DNA of 64,000 nt from Mogibacterium sp. (GTDB lineage: Bacteria > Bacillota > Clostridia > Peptostreptococcales > Anaerovoracaceae), in contig JAFQZQ010000024.1 of the NCBI GenBank assembly GCA_017405845.1, positions 1 to 64,000 of the forward strand, written 5' to 3'. How positions within the stretch are numbered: position 1 is the first letter of the stretch; each line of letters opens with the position of its first letter. A program made the translations under genes and the position numbers. This document shows, piece after piece, positions 8,551-18,351 of this stretch. The notes under the pieces were generated by a model, which worked only from the letters and a program-made list of their open reading frames with translations, had not been told where the DNA came from and did no database searches.

Positions 8551-10695
8551 TTAGTTTGTCGTTACAGCCTTCTTTGCGCTCCATGCAGAGTAGTATGTAC
8601 TTGTGCCAACCTTTCTGTAAGTACGGATCCTTACATAGTATTTCTTTTTCGCCTTCAGATTAGTGATCTTCTTGCTGGTAGCGGTGGCACTGCTGACCTT
8701 TACCTTTCTGGCGCCGCTGAAGTTGCTCTTCAGACCATACTGGATCTCATAGCCGCTGACCCCGGTTTTTTTAGTCCATTTTGCCGTAAACGCTTTCTTT
8801 GCCTTAGCTACACTTTTTAAAGAAGTTTTGGCGATAGCTGTATGAAGGAAGCTGTCTTTGTCTTTAGTAAACACTGTCCCTGCAGGCACATATATATCTA
8901 TATTGCATGTATTCTGCCTGTCGGTCACATACTCAGTATCCGCGATCCTTATCTTATAATTGATTTTATGATGCTTTTCTCCCGTTGCAAGTTTCTTATT
9001 CTTTTCGGCTGATACGAGATAATTGTTTTTGTATACGGAATAATTGGTGCCGAAGTTTGATTCGAACGCCGGTCCTGAATAATATACCGGGTTCTTGGAT
9101 ATCACGTCCACTCCGCAGTAGTAATACAATCCGGTATCGAACCCATTTATCGTCCACTTGTACGGATTATCAAGAGTTCCGATCCTGTATACATCCCAGT
9201 CTTTACCGCTGTTTTTTACAAATGGATTCGCAACTTTTGATTTAATTTTTTTGTACTTCCAATCACCTAAGCTTCCCTTGGTCCTCTCATGGCTTCCGCA
9301 GTCATTAACATATACCACCTCATCCTCTGAGCCGCCTGTATTATCCACATATATATAATATGTCTCACCCGGATTCGTCGGGAACTTTCCAATTCCAAAT
9401 TCATCGCTGTGATCGTATCTCTCATATCCGTCTGCGCCTATTACTTTTGTAGGTGTACGCCAGGCACTTCCGCTTTCAACAATCAGGATATCTGAAGCTA
9501 CTCTGAATTTAACCCATTTCGTCTCGCCTTTGGCGACTGTGTATGTGTAATAAGGGATTTCCCATTCTCCGCTTGTACTTACATTCTTATACCATCCGCC
9601 GCCATTTACCTTGGTGAGATCCATCTCAGCAGCGTCATCAGGGACCTCATACTTTTCAGGATCTGTCGCGATATTGAGCCACAATGTGTATTCATTATAC
9701 CCGGTCAGAGCTCCGTCCTTTTTCTCTGCTACACCCGCTTTCAGCTCAATGCATTTATCCTCAGACGCGTTGACTGTACCGCTGATCTTTCCGTCTTTAC
9801 CGAACGACAATCCATACTTTTCCGTAAGGACTTCGTATGGGCCATCATAGTCAGCTCCGACTTCTCTGCCAGCATATGTGACTTCAAAATCACTGTCGGT
9901 ATCTGTATGAACTTTTATAGGATCTGCGCTATATATGCTGCCGTTTACAGCGGTAGAGATATCAGGGATAACCGTGCTCCTGTCCACATAATCACTACAA
10001 TCCAGTCCTTCCCATTCAGCCCAGAGAATGACCGTTCCTTTTGTTCCGGCTTTGATCTCAGCGACCTCATCATAATCGGAGTCATACCAATATTCAAAAG
10101 AATAACCGGTCCTGACAGGTATAGGGAGTTCATAGTTCTCAGTACATTCACCCAGCTCTTCCACCATATATTCCGGCCTGCCGTCGAGAGTACCTTCATC
10201 AAGGTTATATACAATGATAAGATCATCCTGCTTGTCCGTACCGTAATACAGATGGATATCCGCTTCGTTAAGGTCCCAGTTGCCGTCTCTCTTGATTATG
10301 CTGTTCCATTCATCATAAGAACCTGCATAATAAATGTCTGAAATATAGCAGTCATAGAAGGCGTCTTCACCTATGTCCTTCAGGCTCAAAGGTAAATAGA
10401 CCTCTGAGATGTCTTCGCAATAGGTGAACGCGTTTTTACAGACTGCTGTAACACCTTCTTCCAGAACAAGTTTTTTGATCGTCGTATTCTCATTAAGATC
10501 ATAAAACAGGTCTTCATCTACCTTCATTTCACCTGTTCCGCTGATTGTCAGAGTGCCATCATCGGACAGAGTCCACGTAAGATCATCTCCGGCAGAACCG
10601 CTTTTTGCAGTATCATCTGCAAACGCAAACGCCGGCATATATGTGACCATAAGTGCCAGCGTTAAAAGTATTGTCAGTATTCTTTTTATCTTCAT
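8551..10695 (-). CDS. Secreted BspA-like leucine-rich repeat protein with fibronectin type III end
   Basis: 714-residue exported protein. It has a signal peptide with a basic start (MKIKRI), a hydrophobic core and a likely cut after AFAFA near residue 27. Residues 60-145 look like BspA/LRR_5 repeats (KLVLEEGVTAVCKNAF, VYLPLSLKDIGEDAFYDC). Residues 170-235 resemble an InlB B-repeat (GYSFEYWYDSDYDEVAEIKA, then TVILWAEWEG). The middle is uncharacterised and rich in Tyr and Gly. The last 90 residues are fibronectin type III-like (FTAKWTKKTGVSGYEIQYG, then KKYYVRIRTYRKV). No LPXTG motif or membrane anchor is seen, so it is probably released or held by charge. Such proteins in Clostridia are linked to adhesion, but the function here is an inference. 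The start follows AGGAGG with nine bases of spacing. Confidence 0.82.
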   Translation of the reverse strand: MKIKRILTILLTLALMVTYMPAFAFADDTAKSGSAGDDLTWTLSDDGTLTISGTGEMKVDEDLFYDLNENTTIKKLVLEEGVTAVCKNAFTYCEDISEVYLPLSLKDIGEDAFYDCYISDIYYAGSYDEWNSIIKRDGNWDLNEADIHLYYGTDKQDDLIIVYNLDEGTLDGRPEYMVEELGECTENYELPIPVRTGYSFEYWYDSDYDEVAEIKAGTKGTVILWAEWEGLDCSDYVDRSTVIPDISTAVNGSIYSADPIKVHTDTDSDFEVTYAGREVGADYDGPYEVLTEKYGLSFGKDGKISGTVNASEDKCIELKAGVAEKKDGALTGYNEYTLWLNIATDPEKYEVPDDAAEMDLTKVNGGGWYKNVSTSGEWEIPYYTYTVAKGETKWVKFRVASDILIVESGSAWRTPTKVIGADGYERYDHSDEFGIGKFPTNPGETYYIYVDNTGGSEDEVVYVNDCGSHERTKGSLGDWKYKKIKSKVANPFVKNSGKDWDVYRIGTLDNPYKWTINGFDTGLYYYCGVDVISKNPVYYSGPAFESNFGTNYSVYKNNYLVSAEKNKKLATGEKHHKINYKIRIADTEYVTDRQNTCNIDIYVPAGTVFTKDKDSFLHTAIAKTSLKSVAKAKKAFTAKWTKKTGVSGYEIQYGLKSNFSGARKVKVSSATATSKKITNLKAKKKYYVRIRTYRKVGTSTYYSAWSAKKAVTTN

Positions 10696-10765
10696 AAGTC
10701 ATAACCTCCTGAAGCTCTCTGCGACTTTTGTTTTGAGTCTCAGTGTTTGCGACATCTTTAGGATA

Positions 10766-10774
10766 ATTATAACA
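10766..10774 (-). promoter_or_regulatory. Extended -10 promoter of the BspA-like gene
   Basis: The minus strand reads TGTTATAAT, the same nine bases as in front of the CobW-type gene, about 70 bases upstream of the start. No convincing -35 is seen. Confidence 0.45.
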
Positions 10775-10870
10775 TCATTATGAAATGGAATTTTGCACTT
10801 TTGTTGCGATTCTTGAACTTATAGTAAATACTCGAATTCCGCGAAGCTTCCGATTATAGTTCCGGACTTA

Positions 10871-11050
10871 AACCTTGTACTTATTTTGAAATATCGCCCT
10901 TTTGTCAAGGTTGATGTTCTCAAAAGCGTCAAATCTGTCAGAATTCTACGCAAACCTTGTATCAATTGCTGAAAAAGCCCGGTTAGACCAAGATAACTTG
11001 GCGAATTGCCTTGACAATTTCGGTAAAGAGCCCTCAATCTACAAGGTTTT
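10871..11050. repeat. Degenerate CCTTG/CAAGG intergenic repeat cluster, copy 1
   Basis: The gap between the BspA-like gene and hisK holds several short boxes: ACCTTGTA at 10872 and 10954, TGTCAAGGTT at 10903, CCTTGAC at 11009 and ATCTACAAGGTTTTC at 11038. The same words, in the same orientations, form the hairpins at 40961-41136. The last box lies inside hisK and encodes its final residues (ENLVD), so the element seems to have been absorbed into the gene end. Upstream of it, bases 10775-10870 show nothing further. Confidence 0.5.
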
Positions 11051-11933
11051 CAAATTCCTCGAAACCGTAGCAAACGGTGCCGGCGGCGTGACTGTCCGAG
11101 CTGAGTATCAGGACACCGCCTTTGCTCTTTATGTAGTCTATCTGGTCAGCTGCAGGATATGGCAAAGTTCTGTAGCCCTTGGAAATAGCGCCGGTGTTTA
11201 TCTCAAAGACCGGCTTGTCGCCTGCCTTGAGAAATCCCGGCTTCTCCAGTCTGTTGCGGTATCCGTTTTTATATCTCACAGCGCAGTCATCGAAAATCCG
11301 GTCGATTGCCTTCTTCCATGCCGCGATATATCTCTCATCCGAAGTATCGTAGATTTCGTGCGGTTCGTTGAACTTTGTGATCAGATCGAAATGGCCGATG
11401 ATATCGCAGTCAGTAGCGGAGACTATTCCGCCCACTGTCTCAAAGTACATCTCTGCGACATCCATCAGTCCGTCATAATTCTCCGCGAAGCGCTGCAGAT
11501 CTTCAGGGGCATCGTCGACCGGGCACCAGTCTTTATATTTTACAAGGGTTTCCAGTTCTGAATCGGCTTCACCGCTTCCATGACGCGCAAGTATCTCAGC
11601 GTACTTTCTTTTGCCTTCCTCTGAGAATATGTAATGCACGGAGCCGAGCCAGTAATCGTACGGGCTGAGATCGATGTCTGCGTAGCGGTCAAGCTCGGTA
11701 CCGAGCAGCAGCGTAATACGATCCGCGTACTTCTCCCTGAGCGCGCGGATCTCCTCAATATATCTCTGCGTACCCTCGCGTGTCATGCAGTAGCACTGAT
11801 CGTGAGGCGTGAAGGAATGGCCGGATATCCCTGCAAAGGAAAGACCGTTTTCGATGGCCGAAAGCACCATGGCCTCAGCGGAATCCTTTCCGTCGCAGTA
11901 TGTTGTATGCATGTGAAGGTCGAAGTTCTGCAT
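11034..11933 (-). CDS. hisK: Histidinol-phosphatase, PHP family
   Basis: Hydrolyses L-histidinol phosphate to histidinol, the penultimate stage of histidine synthesis, using a PHP-type metal centre. The 299-residue protein starts [18 protein letters not shown] with the metal-binding HxH. It also has SGHSFTPHD, GTELDR, IIGHFDLITKF and the closing LSSDSHA motif. It is the last gene of the his operon, and its ATG shares one base with the hisIE stop (TGATG), so translation is probably coupled. HisB in this operon is only the dehydratase, which fits the need for a separate phosphatase. The final codons lie in an intergenic repeat element. Confidence 0.93.
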   Translation of the reverse strand: MQNFDLHMHTTYCDGKDSAEAMVLSAIENGLSFAGISGHSFTPHDQCYCMTREGTQRYIEEIRALREKYADRITLLLGTELDRYADIDLSPYDYWLGSVHYIFSEEGKRKYAEILARHGSGEADSELETLVKYKDWCPVDDAPEDLQRFAENYDGLMDVAEMYFETVGGIVSATDCDIIGHFDLITKFNEPHEIYDTSDERYIAAWKKAIDRIFDDCAVRYKNGYRNRLEKPGFLKAGDKPVFEINTGAISKGYRTLPYPAADQIDYIKSKGGVLILSSDSHAAGTVCYGFEEFENLVD

Positions 11934-12592
11934 CAGGCCATCTTCTCCTGTTTAACTTTCTTATCAATAACGTGGCGCGAAGCCAGCTCCCTGTGTATGT
12001 CTTCGAGCGTGATGCCTGCCTCGGTCATCAGCACCATTACATGATATGCCAGATCGGCTATCTCATATACGGTCTCGGCGTTGTCGCCGCTCTGCTCTGC
12101 TGATTTTGCCGCAACGATGACTTCAGTCGTTTCTTCTCCCACCTTCTTGAGAATCTTGTCGAGACCCTTTTCGAAAAGATACGTGGTGTACGAGCCCTCT
12201 TTTGGCTCGGTCTTGCGGCCTTCTATCAGGTCCATGAGGCCCTCATATGAAAATTCCTTCAGGCTGCCGCTCTCCCAGACCGGGTATTCGAAGCAGGACT
12301 CGGTGCCAAGGTGGCAGGCCGGTCCGTCCGGCTCTACTATCACAACGAGTGCGTCCCTGTCGCAATCTGCGGTAATGCTCACGATGTGCTGGTAGTTGCC
12401 GCTGGTCTCGCCCTTGAGCCAAAGCTCCTGCCTTGAGCGGCTGAAGAAGCAGGTGAGCTCCTTCTCCATCGAGATTCGCAGGCTTTCCTCATTCATGTAT
12501 GCGAGGGTGAGCACCCTCTTGGTGACCGCATCCACGACTATCGCCGGGATCAGTCCCTTTTCATCAAATTTAAGTTCACTAATGTCGATCAT
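11933..12592 (-). CDS. hisIE: Bifunctional phosphoribosyl-AMP cyclohydrolase / phosphoribosyl-ATP pyrophosphatase
   Basis: Steps two and three of histidine synthesis in one 219-residue protein. The HisI half, residues 1-115, has [15 protein letters not shown], the metal ligands DCDRDAL and the zinc cysteines in [10 protein letters not shown]. The HisE half, about residues 130-215, is helical and has [13 protein letters not shown] and [13 protein letters not shown]. The order I-then-E is the common bacterial fusion. It lies three bases behind hisF and overlaps hisK by one base. The CHTG of most HisI proteins reads CHLG here, a mild change. Confidence 0.95.
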   Translation of the reverse strand: MIDISELKFDEKGLIPAIVVDAVTKRVLTLAYMNEESLRISMEKELTCFFSRSRQELWLKGETSGNYQHIVSITADCDRDALVVIVEPDGPACHLGTESCFEYPVWESGSLKEFSYEGLMDLIEGRKTEPKEGSYTTYLFEKGLDKILKKVGEETTEVIVAAKSAEQSGDNAETVYEIADLAYHVMVLMTEAGITLEDIHRELASRHVIDKKVKQEKMA

Positions 12593-12595
12593 TCT

Positions 12596-13354
12596 TTATC
12601 TCCTTACCGGGATGCCTTCTTCCGCCATGCGCGCCTTGAGGTCACTGATGGAGACCTCTCCAAAGTGGAATATGGATGCAGCAAGGCCCGCGTCTATGGT
12701 CGGTACCTTGCGGAACAGTTCTATGAAGTCCTCGATGCTGCCGGCTCCGCCGCTTGCGATGACCGGCACCGATACAGCCTTGCAGACCGCATCGAGCATC
12801 TCGATATCGAAGCCCTGCTTTACACCATCGGTATCGATCGAGTTGACTACTACCTCGCCGGCGCCCATACCGACGCAGCGCTTTATCCACTCAATGGCTT
12901 CCATGCCCGTGTCATCTCTGCCGCCCCTGGCAAAGACCCTGAACTCACCGCCCACGCGCTTTATGTCGCATGAGAGCACCACACACTGGTCGCCGTAAAG
13001 CTTTGCGGCCTCTGTGATGATGCCGGGGTTTCTGATGGCGCCGGAGTTGACGCTCACCTTGTCGGCTCCGCACTTCAGCACACGATCGAAGTCAGCTATG
13101 CTGCTGATGCCGCCGCCCACAGTCAGCGGGATGAATACATTTGATGCCGTTTCAGTGAGGATCTCAGTGAAGAGCTTGCGCCCCTCAGCGCTTGCGGTGA
13201 TGTCGTAAAATACCAGCTCATCCGCACCTGATTTTGTATATAGCTTTGCCATGTCCACAGGCGAGGCAACGTCGCCAAGGTTCTCAAAATTGACACCCTT
13301 TACGACTCTGCCGTCCCTTACATCAAGACATGGGATTATCCTTTTTGTTATCAT
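12596..13354 (-). CDS. hisF: Imidazole glycerol phosphate synthase cyclase subunit
   Basis: HisF joins ammonia from HisH with PRFAR to give imidazole glycerol phosphate and AICAR. The 252-residue TIM barrel begins [20 protein letters not shown], with the catalytic Asp11, and the second catalytic Asp lies in [15 protein letters not shown]. The phosphate loops VGGGIS and ASGGAGS are present. Its ATG overlaps the hisA stop by four bases (ATGA). Confidence 0.96.
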   Translation of the reverse strand: MITKRIIPCLDVRDGRVVKGVNFENLGDVASPVDMAKLYTKSGADELVFYDITASAEGRKLFTEILTETASNVFIPLTVGGGISSIADFDRVLKCGADKVSVNSGAIRNPGIITEAAKLYGDQCVVLSCDIKRVGGEFRVFARGGRDDTGMEAIEWIKRCVGMGAGEVVVNSIDTDGVKQGFDIEMLDAVCKAVSVPVIASGGAGSIEDFIELFRKVPTIDAGLAASIFHFGEVSISDLKARMAEEGIPVRR

Positions 13355-14103
13355 TTCGCAGCTCCTTTTTCTACTGCCTCCGCGAGGTCGATTGCCCCTG
13401 TGTAATATGCTTTTCCGATGATGGCTCCGTGTATTCCGAGCGCCGCCAGAGCCTCCACATCTTCGATGGAGGATACTCCGCCTGATGCCACTATGTCGAT
13501 GTCCAGCGTCTCAGACAGCTGCCTGTACAGCTCGCGGTTTGTGCCGCGCATGGCACCGTCTCTGGAAATATCCGTGCAGATTATGGTCTTCACTCCGGTA
13601 TCCTGCATCATGCGGGCAAACTCTTCAAGAGTGTACTGCGAGAGCTCGGTCCAGCCCTTCACTGCCACGAATCCGTCTCTCACATCGATGCCGACTGCTA
13701 TGCGCTGTCCGTAGCGGTCTACGCAGCGCTTCAGAAATTCCGGGTCGTTTACAGCCGCAGTGCCGAGTATCACCCTGTCGATGCCGGCATCCAGATACTT
13801 TTCGACAGTCTCATCGTCTCTGATGCCGCCGCCTATCTCCACGAATGCAGCCTCACCGCCCGGTTCTGCCGCAGCAGCCGCATCGGCTGCCTTCTTTATC
13901 GCCAGCACGGTCTCAAAATTCGGCGTGCTGCCCTCCTTTGCTCCTTCGAGGTCGACTGTGTGTATCCGTCTCGCACCGGCCCTGATGAAGGCCTCCGCTA
14001 TCTCCGGCGGATCATTGCTGTAAACCGTCATCTGCGCGTAGTCGCCTTTAAACAGCCTGACTGCCTTGCCATCATATAAATCTATTGCGGGGTAAATTAT
14101 CAT
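13351..14103 (-). CDS. hisA: ProFAR isomerase
   Basis: Opens the ribose of ProFAR by an Amadori rearrangement, fourth step of the pathway. The 250-residue TIM barrel starts [17 protein letters not shown], with the first catalytic Asp at residue 8; the second is in [11 protein letters not shown] chose the ATG at 14101-14103 because GGAG sits seven bases upstream and the start falls one base after the hisH stop. A farther ATG at 14118 would add five non-family residues and overlap hisH. A small Ala-rich insertion ([16 protein letters not shown]) lengthens one loop. Confidence 0.95.
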   Translation of the reverse strand: MIIYPAIDLYDGKAVRLFKGDYAQMTVYSNDPPEIAEAFIRAGARRIHTVDLEGAKEGSTPNFETVLAIKKAADAAAAAEPGGEAAFVEIGGGIRDDETVEKYLDAGIDRVILGTAAVNDPEFLKRCVDRYGQRIAVGIDVRDGFVAVKGWTELSQYTLEEFARMMQDTGVKTIICTDISRDGAMRGTNRELYRQLSETLDIDIVASGGVSSIEDVEALAALGIHGAIIGKAYYTGAIDLAEAVEKGAAK

Positions 14104-14104
14104 G

Positions 14105-14713
14105 CTATAGCTCCACAAATGCTTTCAATATCTTCATGCCTACCTCACCGCTCTTTTCAGGGTGGAACTGGCAGCCATACACATTGCCGTTCGCAACAGC
14201 CGCGGTGAGATCAGTTCCGTACTCCGTGACCGCGATGACAGATTCGTCGCACTCCGCTGCGTAGTACGAATGTACAAAGTACACATAGTCGCCTTCTTTT
14301 ATATATTTGAACAGCGGCGATTCCCCTTTGAACTTAAGCAGGTTCCAGCCGATATGCGGTATCTTATAGTCCGCAGGGATCACGTCGGCTATAGGGCGGA
14401 CGCTTCCGCTGATGAGACCGAGTCCCTCGTGCTTGCCGTACTCATAACCAACATCAAACATCAGCTGCATGCCGAGACAGATTCCCATCATCGGCTTACC
14501 GGCTGCCGCTTCTCTCTTCACGACGTCTGCCATGCCCGATTCCCTGAGCTTGCGCGCCGCGTCCTCGAAGGCTCCGACACCCGGCAGGATGATCCTGTCA
14601 GCCTCTGCTATCACCTTTTCGTCTGATGTCACAACCGCTTCCGCGCCGATCTCCTTAAGGGAGCTTTTGAGCGAGAAGAGATTGCCGACACCGTAATCTA
14701 TGATTGCTATCAT
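14105..14713 (-). CDS. hisH: Imidazole glycerol phosphate synthase glutaminase subunit
   Basis: Class I glutamine amidotransferase that feeds ammonia to HisF. The 202-residue protein has the nucleophile in GICLGMQLMFD, the oxyanion segment ILPGVGAFEDA and the His-Glu pair in CQFHPEKSGEVG. The N-terminus MIAIIDYGVGNLFSL is typical. It sits between hisB and hisA, 11 bases behind hisB. Confidence 0.96.
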   Translation of the reverse strand: MIAIIDYGVGNLFSLKSSLKEIGAEAVVTSDEKVIAEADRIILPGVGAFEDAARKLRESGMADVVKREAAAGKPMMGICLGMQLMFDVGYEYGKHEGLGLISGSVRPIADVIPADYKIPHIGWNLLKFKGESPLFKYIKEGDYVYFVHSYYAAECDESVIAVTEYGTDLTAAVANGNVYGCQFHPEKSGEVGMKILKAFVEL

Positions 14714-14724
14714 TTACATTCCTC

Positions 14725-15312
14725 CTAAAGCAGTCCCTTGGTGGACGGGACCTCATCCGCATACGCACTGTCTATCGAAACAGCCTTCCTCAGAGCTCTT
14801 GCCACCGCCTTGAACGCTCCTTCAATGATGTGATGCGAGTTGCTGCCCGCAAGCTGTCTGATGTGCAGTGTCACGCGTGCGTTCCTTGCAAAGCTGATCC
14901 AGAATTCCTCCGCCAGCTCGGTGTCGAAAGTGCCGACCTTCTCAGTCGGGATCTCGAGCGCGTATCCGAGATAGTCTCTCCCGGATATGTCGACAGCGCA
15001 GAGAATGAGAGCCTCATCCATCGGAAGTATGCAGTCACCAAAGCGGCATATGCCCTTTTTGTCTCCTACCGCTTCCGCAAATGCCTGCCCGAGCACTATG
15101 CCTACGTCCTCAACGGTGTGGTGATCGTCAACATAGTTGTCGCCCTTCGCCTGCACATACAGGTCGAACCTCGCGTGTTTAGCAAACAGCGTGAGCATGT
15201 GGTCGAGGAAGCCGACACCTGTGTCTATGTCGCTGGCTCCGCGTCCGTCAAGATCGAGCGAAAGCTTTATGTCTGTCTCCGCAGTCACTCTGCTGATTTC
15301 CGAAGTTCTCAT
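14725..15312 (-). CDS. hisB: Imidazoleglycerol-phosphate dehydratase
   Basis: Removes water from imidazole glycerol phosphate with a di-manganese centre. The 195-residue monofunctional form has the two metal motifs: DHMLTLFAKHARFDL with VDDHHTVEDVG, and later NSHHIIEGAFKAVARAL. There is no attached phosphatase domain, which matches the presence of hisK. Its ATG overlaps the hisC stop by four bases. Confidence 0.96.
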   Translation of the reverse strand: MRTSEISRVTAETDIKLSLDLDGRGASDIDTGVGFLDHMLTLFAKHARFDLYVQAKGDNYVDDHHTVEDVGIVLGQAFAEAVGDKKGICRFGDCILPMDEALILCAVDISGRDYLGYALEIPTEKVGTFDTELAEEFWISFARNARVTLHIRQLAGSNSHHIIEGAFKAVARALRKAVSIDSAYADEVPSTKGLL

Positions 15313-16376
15313 ATGCCTGCCTCCTTAAATATGTCTCTGACCTCTCTGAGCAGAATATCCATCTGCTCGCGGGACCCAATCGTTATCCTGTTGTAATCGT
15401 TCAGCTCAGGCTTGAACCAGTGTCTGATTATTACGCCTCTTTCCCTCAGCTTCCGGAAGAGCACATCTCCGCCTATCTCCGGATGCTTCACGAATATGAA
15501 GTTCGCCGTGGAGTCTGTCATCTCAAAGCCAAGCGCCTTCAGCTGCTCCACCGTATACTGCCTGTTCTCCATAACCGTGCGGCAATTGGCTGCGTTCACC
15601 TCGTCGTTTTCGAGTGAGGCTACTCCCGCCGCTATCGCCAGCCTGTCGATATTATACGGGTTGGTGGAGTAGCGCAGTGCATTAAGATCCGCTATTACCT
15701 CCGGACAGGCTATTCCGTATCCCAGCCTCATGCCGGCCATCGAACGCGACTTCGAGAAAGTCTGTATAACCAGCAGGTTGTCGTACTTCTTTGTAAGCGG
15801 CACTGCCGATTCTGTTCCGAAGTCCACATACGCTTCATCTATCACCACCATGTTGCCCGGATTGTTCTGCAGTATGCCTTCGATCTGCGCGAGGCTCAGT
15901 GGGATACCGGTAGGAGCATTAGGATTCGCGATGAACACCGTGCCGTCCGCATTGTAGTAGTCCTCCGGATCGATGCTGAAATCGCTCTTCAGCGGTATCT
16001 CCCTCGACGAGATTCCCGTTATGTCTGCAAACACAGGATAGAATCCGTAAGAAATCTTCGGGAACACCGCCGGAGCCTCCGCATCGCAGTACGCCATGAA
16101 GGCAAAGTACAGCGTCTCGTCTGATCCGTTGCTGCAAATCACCATATCCGGATCCACATCGAAGCGTTTTGCTATCGCCTTGCGGAGCTCCGTGGCATCC
16201 GGGTCAGGATACAGCTGGAGTATCTCAGCCTCACGTCTGACTGCCTCCACCACCTCGGGCATCGGAGGGAACGGTGACTCGTTTGTATTCAGCTTCGTGA
16301 GCACGCGCGTCTTTGGCTGCTCGCCCGGCGTGTACGGCTCCAGCGAAGCGTATTTATTGCTTAAAAATCTGCTCAT
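15309..16376 (-). CDS. hisC: Histidinol-phosphate aminotransferase
   Basis: PLP enzyme transferring the amino group from glutamate to imidazole-acetol phosphate. The 355-residue protein has LNTNESPFPP near the N-terminus, ANPNAPTGIPL, the DEAYVDFG motif and the PLP lysine in TFSKSRSMAGMRLGYG. Within the operon it follows hisD by 15 bases. A second class I/II aminotransferase of the same broad type lies at 20352-21524. Confidence 0.95.
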   Translation of the reverse strand: MSRFLSNKYASLEPYTPGEQPKTRVLTKLNTNESPFPPMPEVVEAVRREAEILQLYPDPDATELRKAIAKRFDVDPDMVICSNGSDETLYFAFMAYCDAEAPAVFPKISYGFYPVFADITGISSREIPLKSDFSIDPEDYYNADGTVFIANPNAPTGIPLSLAQIEGILQNNPGNMVVIDEAYVDFGTESAVPLTKKYDNLLVIQTFSKSRSMAGMRLGYGIACPEVIADLNALRYSTNPYNIDRLAIAAGVASLENDEVNAANCRTVMENRQYTVEQLKALGFEMTDSTANFIFVKHPEIGGDVLFRKLRERGVIIRHWFKPELNDYNRITIGSREQMDILLREVRDIFKEAGI

Positions 16377-16391
16377 TTCAGTCCTTTCTGT

Positions 16392-17708
16392 CTACCCTTT
16401 TTCTGAACGTATCAGCACGCTCCTGGCGTGTCCTGTCAGCCCCTCCTTGCGGGCAAAGGCCGCTATGTCATCCGCCACCGAAGCAAGTGCGTTGTCCGTA
16501 TATTGTATGAACTGCATCTTCTTTACGAAGTCATCCACCGAAAGCGGGCTCGAGAATCTGGCCGTGCCGCTCGTCGGCAGTGTGTGGTTAGGGCCGGCGA
16601 AGTAATCGCCCAGCGCCTCCGGACAGCTCCTCCCCAGGAAGACCGAGCCTGCGTTTTTCACCCTGCTGAAGAGCTTCATCGGCTCATCCACGCAGAGCTC
16701 CAGGTGCTCAGGTGCGATCTCGTTAGCGATATCCACTGCCTGCATGAGATCTGCAGCAACTATGATTTTTCCGTTGTTGTCTATGGATGCCCGTGCGATC
16801 TCTTCGCGCTCAAGGCTCTGAAGCTGCGTTTCTATGGCCACAGCCACGTCAAGCGCAAAATCTGCCGAATCCGTCACCAGCACAGCGCTCGCGTTTTTGT
16901 CGTGCTCGGCCTGCGAGAGCATGTCCGCTGCCACAAAGTCCGGATCGCTCTTATCGTCGGATACCACGAGTATTTCGCTCGGACCGGCTATCATGTCGAT
17001 TGCCACCTTTCCGAAAACCTGTCGCTTAGCCTCAGCTACAAAAGCGTTTCCCGGACCTACGATTTTGTCTACGGCAGGTATGGATTCCGTGCCGTATGCA
17101 AGAGCAGCTACTGCCTGAGCGCCGCCTGTTCTGAAAATGCGTACGCTGCCGGCTCCCGGCACAGTCTGCTGCGCGATCACTGCTGCAGCTATGACTGCCG
17201 GCTCTATGCTGCCATCAGCATTCGGAGGAGTCGTCATGATTATCTCACTGCATCCTGCCGTCAGCGCCGGTATCGAGTCCATCAGAACCGTTGACGGATA
17301 TGCCGCAGTGCCTCCCGGCACATACAGTCCTGCCCGCTCGAGAGGCATCACCTTCTGTCCGGTGATCTTTCCCGGCTCGCTTTCTATCACGAAGCCCTCC
17401 CTGAGCTGCCTGCCGCAGAAATCCGCAATGTTCGTGGCGGCCTTTCTGAGCACGTCGGTGAAGCCCGGGTCGCTCTCGTCGAGGCTGCGTATGGCTGCAT
17501 CCTTTTCTTCTCTGTTGAGTTCCAGAGTGAACCCCTCAGGGTCGACCCCGTCAAACTTGGCAGCATATCTGATCACAGCCTCATCGCCGTTTTCCCTTAC
17601 GTCCTTTATGATCGCAGCGACGATATCCGAAACATCGGCAGTCGGCTCGCTCCTTGCGAACACCTCATCAGCTGTCAATTCTGCAAAATCCAGTATCTTT
17701 ATCATCAC
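16392..17708 (-). CDS. hisD: Histidinol dehydrogenase
   Basis: Zinc enzyme oxidising histidinol twice with NAD to histidine, the last step. The 438-residue protein carries PGGTAAYPSTVLM, VGPGNAFVAEAKRQV, MIAGPSEILV, the zinc-binding SQAEHDKNASAVLV and the catalytic IAPEHLEL near residue 325, then AGSVFLG and GPNHTLPTSGTARF. Two adjacent in-frame ATGs (17708 and 17705) are possible starts. The gene lies eight bases behind hisG. Confidence 0.96.
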   Translation of the reverse strand: MMIKILDFAELTADEVFARSEPTADVSDIVAAIIKDVRENGDEAVIRYAAKFDGVDPEGFTLELNREEKDAAIRSLDESDPGFTDVLRKAATNIADFCGRQLREGFVIESEPGKITGQKVMPLERAGLYVPGGTAAYPSTVLMDSIPALTAGCSEIIMTTPPNADGSIEPAVIAAAVIAQQTVPGAGSVRIFRTGGAQAVAALAYGTESIPAVDKIVGPGNAFVAEAKRQVFGKVAIDMIAGPSEILVVSDDKSDPDFVAADMLSQAEHDKNASAVLVTDSADFALDVAVAIETQLQSLEREEIARASIDNNGKIIVAADLMQAVDIANEIAPEHLELCVDEPMKLFSRVKNAGSVFLGRSCPEALGDYFAGPNHTLPTSGTARFSSPLSVDDFVKKMQFIQYTDNALASVADDIAAFARKEGLTGHARSVLIRSEKG

Positions 17709-17716
17709 AGTCCCCG

Positions 17717-18328
17717 TTATATTCTCTCAAGCAGCCTGTTTATGGCTGCGCTCTTGAAGTTGTATCCCGACTTGTTTGTAATCAGACGGGTACTTATGTC
17801 CATGATTTCTTCGTACACCTCGAGGTCGTTGGCCCTGAGCGTGTTTCCGGTCTCAACCAGATCGACTATCACGTCTGAGAGCCCGAGTATAGGGGCGATC
17901 TCGATGGAACCGTTAAGCTTTATTATATCTATATCGCGGCCCTTTGACGAATAATAATCCTGAGCTATGTTGACAAACTTGGTGGCTACCCTGAGCGGGT
18001 ACTCTCCATCGTCCTTAAAGCCCTTCGGCGCGGCTACCACCATGCGGCAGATCCCGGTGCCGAGGTCTTTCAGCTCATAAACATTAGGCTCATATTCGAG
18101 CAGTATGTCCCTGCCGCATGCGCCTACATCAGCCGCGCCCCGCTCCACATAGATCGGAACATCGGATGGCTTCACCCAGAAGTATCTTACGCCGGCGTCC
18201 TTATTCTCGAACACAAGCTTGCGGCCGTTGAATATGTCCTCGCAGCCATAGCCCGCCGCTTCAAACATCTTATATACTTTTTCGCCCAGTCTTCCCTTCG
18301 GAAGGGCTACATTTATTATCGTTCCCAA
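17717..18328 (-). CDS. hisG: ATP phosphoribosyltransferase, short catalytic subunit
   Basis: Condenses ATP and PRPP, the committed step. The sequence from LGTIINVALPKGRLGEKVYK through DVGACGRDIL, PILGLSDVIVDLVETGNTL to the end gives 203 residues. This is the short form, which lacks the regulatory ACT-like domain and needs HisZ. I place the start at a TTG (18326-18328), preceded by AGAGG with eight bases of spacing. The open frame runs on to 18502, but that would overlap hisZ by about 150 bases and add 58 unrelated residues. Feedback control by histidine is expected to act through the HisZ complex. Confidence 0.92.
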   Translation of the reverse strand: MGTIINVALPKGRLGEKVYKMFEAAGYGCEDIFNGRKLVFENKDAGVRYFWVKPSDVPIYVERGAADVGACGRDILLEYEPNVYELKDLGTGICRMVVAAPKGFKDDGEYPLRVATKFVNIAQDYYSSKGRDIDIIKLNGSIEIAPILGLSDVIVDLVETGNTLRANDLEVYEEIMDISTRLITNKSGYNFKSAAINRLLERI

Positions 18329-18351
18329 ATCTCTATCCTCTTTGCCGTCTG

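Noticed and set aside
10819..11037. A 72-codon open frame on the minus strand between hisK and the BspA-like gene.
   Set aside because: It is made of the CCTTG/CAAGG repeat boxes, overlaps the hisK end, lacks a ribosome site and resembles no protein.
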